Translations under genes and position numbers: made by a program | The notes under the pieces: model-generated | Told to the model about the DNA's origin: nothing | The model's database searches: none | The model's input: the letters and a program-made list of their open reading frames with translations, nothing else | Part shown: positions 6,981 through 7,231 of the stretch, one piece after another | Layout of the letters: every line of letters starts with the position of its first letter | Numbering within the stretch: position 1 is the first letter of the stretch | From: Bacillota bacterium | GTDB taxonomy: Bacteria > Bacillota > Clostridia > UBA1381 | Assembly: GCA_021203665.1 (NCBI GenBank) | Contig: JAJQAT010000189.1 | Location: 1 to 7,231, forward strand | Direction of reading: 5' to 3' | Length of the DNA stretch: 7,231 nucleotides

Positions 6981-7118
6981 TTGAAAGAATCGCTACATAT
7001 ATATAATATAATATATAATTCGCAGCCTTAATGCCGAAAATCGGGGTTACGTGCTTCGCGTCCGACCCGAGCTGTGGGCAGCGTGAAAACATCAAGCGTA
7101 TATCCTATTCGCTCTTTT
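6981..7118 (+). ncRNA. Candidate small RNA antisense to the operon leader
   Basis: On the plus strand, TTGAAA (6981-6986) and TATAAT (7002-7007) are 15 bases apart, or TAATAT follows at 17 bases. Downstream is a folded island: CCGA-AAA-TCGG (7034-7044), alternatively TCGGGGTT pairing with GACCCGA (7041-7048 with 7064-7070) and an inner stem ACGTG-CTT-CGCGT (7049-7061). A second hairpin, AGCG-T-ATA-TCC-TAT-T-CGCT (7095-7113), is followed by C and four T residues, which could act as a weak terminator. Two G-U pairs on this strand become A-C mismatches on the other, favouring plus-strand RNA. The promoter spacing is short, the terminator is weak and AT-rich DNA gives -10 matches by chance, so this is tentative. 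Confidence 0.2.
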
Positions 7119-7154
7119 GTAACATTTTTATGTTGAAATGTACACGCCTATATA

Positions 7155-7186
7155 TTATATTATACACGAATTATATTATACACGAA
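7155..7186. repeat. Exact 16-base tandem duplication of the -10 region
   Basis: Read on the minus strand, TTCGTGTATAATATAA occurs twice with no gap (7186-7171 and 7170-7155). Each copy contains TATAAT, at 7180-7175 and 7164-7159. Only the upstream copy is correctly spaced from the TTGACA box. The second would have TTCGTG as its -35, which is poor. Confidence 0.9.
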
Positions 7187-7202
7187 AATATTATTTTGTC
7201 AA
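7159..7202 (-). promoter_or_regulatory. Near-consensus sigma-A promoter of the operon
   Basis: On the minus strand a perfect TTGACA (7202-7197) is separated by 16 bases from a perfect TATAAT (7180-7175), and a second TATAAT follows at 7164-7159. Transcription would begin near 7168, giving a leader of about 260 nt before the first gene. The spacer is one base shorter than the 17-base optimum. It is the best promoter candidate in the window for the two SLH genes. Confidence 0.75.
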
Positions 7203-7213
7203 CATTTATAAAG

Positions 7214-7231
7214 CAAAAACAATGCCCCGTT
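7214..7231 (-). terminator. Possible 3' arm of a terminator cut by the window edge
   Basis: At the right end the minus strand reads GGGGCATTG followed by TTTTT (7228 down to 7215), just upstream of the operon promoter. A GC-rich arm running into a T-tract is typical of the second half of an intrinsic terminator. The matching CAATGCCCC arm would lie beyond 7231, so the hairpin cannot be confirmed here. Confidence 0.3.

Larger units (their letters stand above)
6907..7231. other. Non-coding 325-base leader and promoter region
   Basis: There is no credible protein gene here. From right to left, in the direction of the operon, it holds a possible terminator arm of a gene outside the window, a near-consensus promoter with a duplicated -10 region, an alternating hairpin zone (AACAT-TTTT-ATGTT at 7121-7134, competing with ACATTT/AAATGT), a GC-rich folded island (about 7021-7085), a strongly AT-rich block (about 6997-7020) and the ribosome binding site. 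If transcription starts near 7168, the untranslated leader is about 260 nt, long enough for cis regulation. Confidence 0.8.

Noticed and set aside
6551..7006. 151-codon plus-strand open frame overlapping the first gene's start
   Set aside because: Most of it is antisense to the signal peptide and cohesin-like region, its composition is Ile/Thr/Ser-rich without a domain, and no ribosome site decides its start.
7155..7186. Two direct repeats considered as the start of a CRISPR array
   Set aside because: The 16-base copies abut with no spacer, are too short and AT-rich, and no cas gene is present; they are a tandem duplication.

Overview
The window looks like a piece of a low-to-mid GC Clostridia-type (Firmicutes) genome, probably from a gut or plant-fibre-associated anaerobe. 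The reasons are two secreted surface proteins with C-terminal S-layer homology (SLH) modules, cohesin-like and dockerin-like modules, Pro/Thr/Ser linkers rich in 'ATPT' motifs, strong AGGGG-type ribosome binding sites and a sigma-A style promoter. The genus cannot be fixed from the sequence alone.

All supported coding sequence is on the minus strand. It reads, in order of transcription: an AT-rich leader with a near-consensus promoter (7231 to 6907); a 599-residue protein (6906 to 5107) with a signal peptide, a cohesin-like domain, an Ig-like domain, a dockerin-like segment, a Ser/Gly linker and three SLH modules; a 40-base gap; a 1618-residue protein (5066 to 210) with a signal peptide, an N-terminal cohesin-like domain, about eleven tandem chitobiase-C-terminal-like beta-sandwich modules, a Pro/Thr linker, SLH modules and a very acidic repetitive tail; then a good rho-independent terminator (174-205). 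The short gap and the lack of a convincing promoter or terminator inside it point to a two-gene operon.

Both products should be exported and held on secondary cell-wall polymer by their SLH modules. Neither contains a recognisable catalytic domain, so they are best read as surface display, adhesion or scaffolding proteins. The first could offer a protein-docking or calcium-stabilised assembly function, and the second could be a long stalk reaching away from the wall. This role is inferred.

The flanks are less ordinary. Left of the terminator (1-174) is a hairpin-dense stretch with a perfect 16-base palindrome, which resembles an interspersed intergenic repeat. Right of the first gene, the roughly 260-nt leader carries an exact tandem duplication of the -10 region and a GC-rich island. 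That island folds better as plus-strand RNA and has its own candidate promoter and weak terminator, so it may be a small antisense RNA. I see no insertion sequence, CRISPR array, tRNA, rRNA or defence gene, and no clearly new biological system. The most promising unexplained signal is the leader region.
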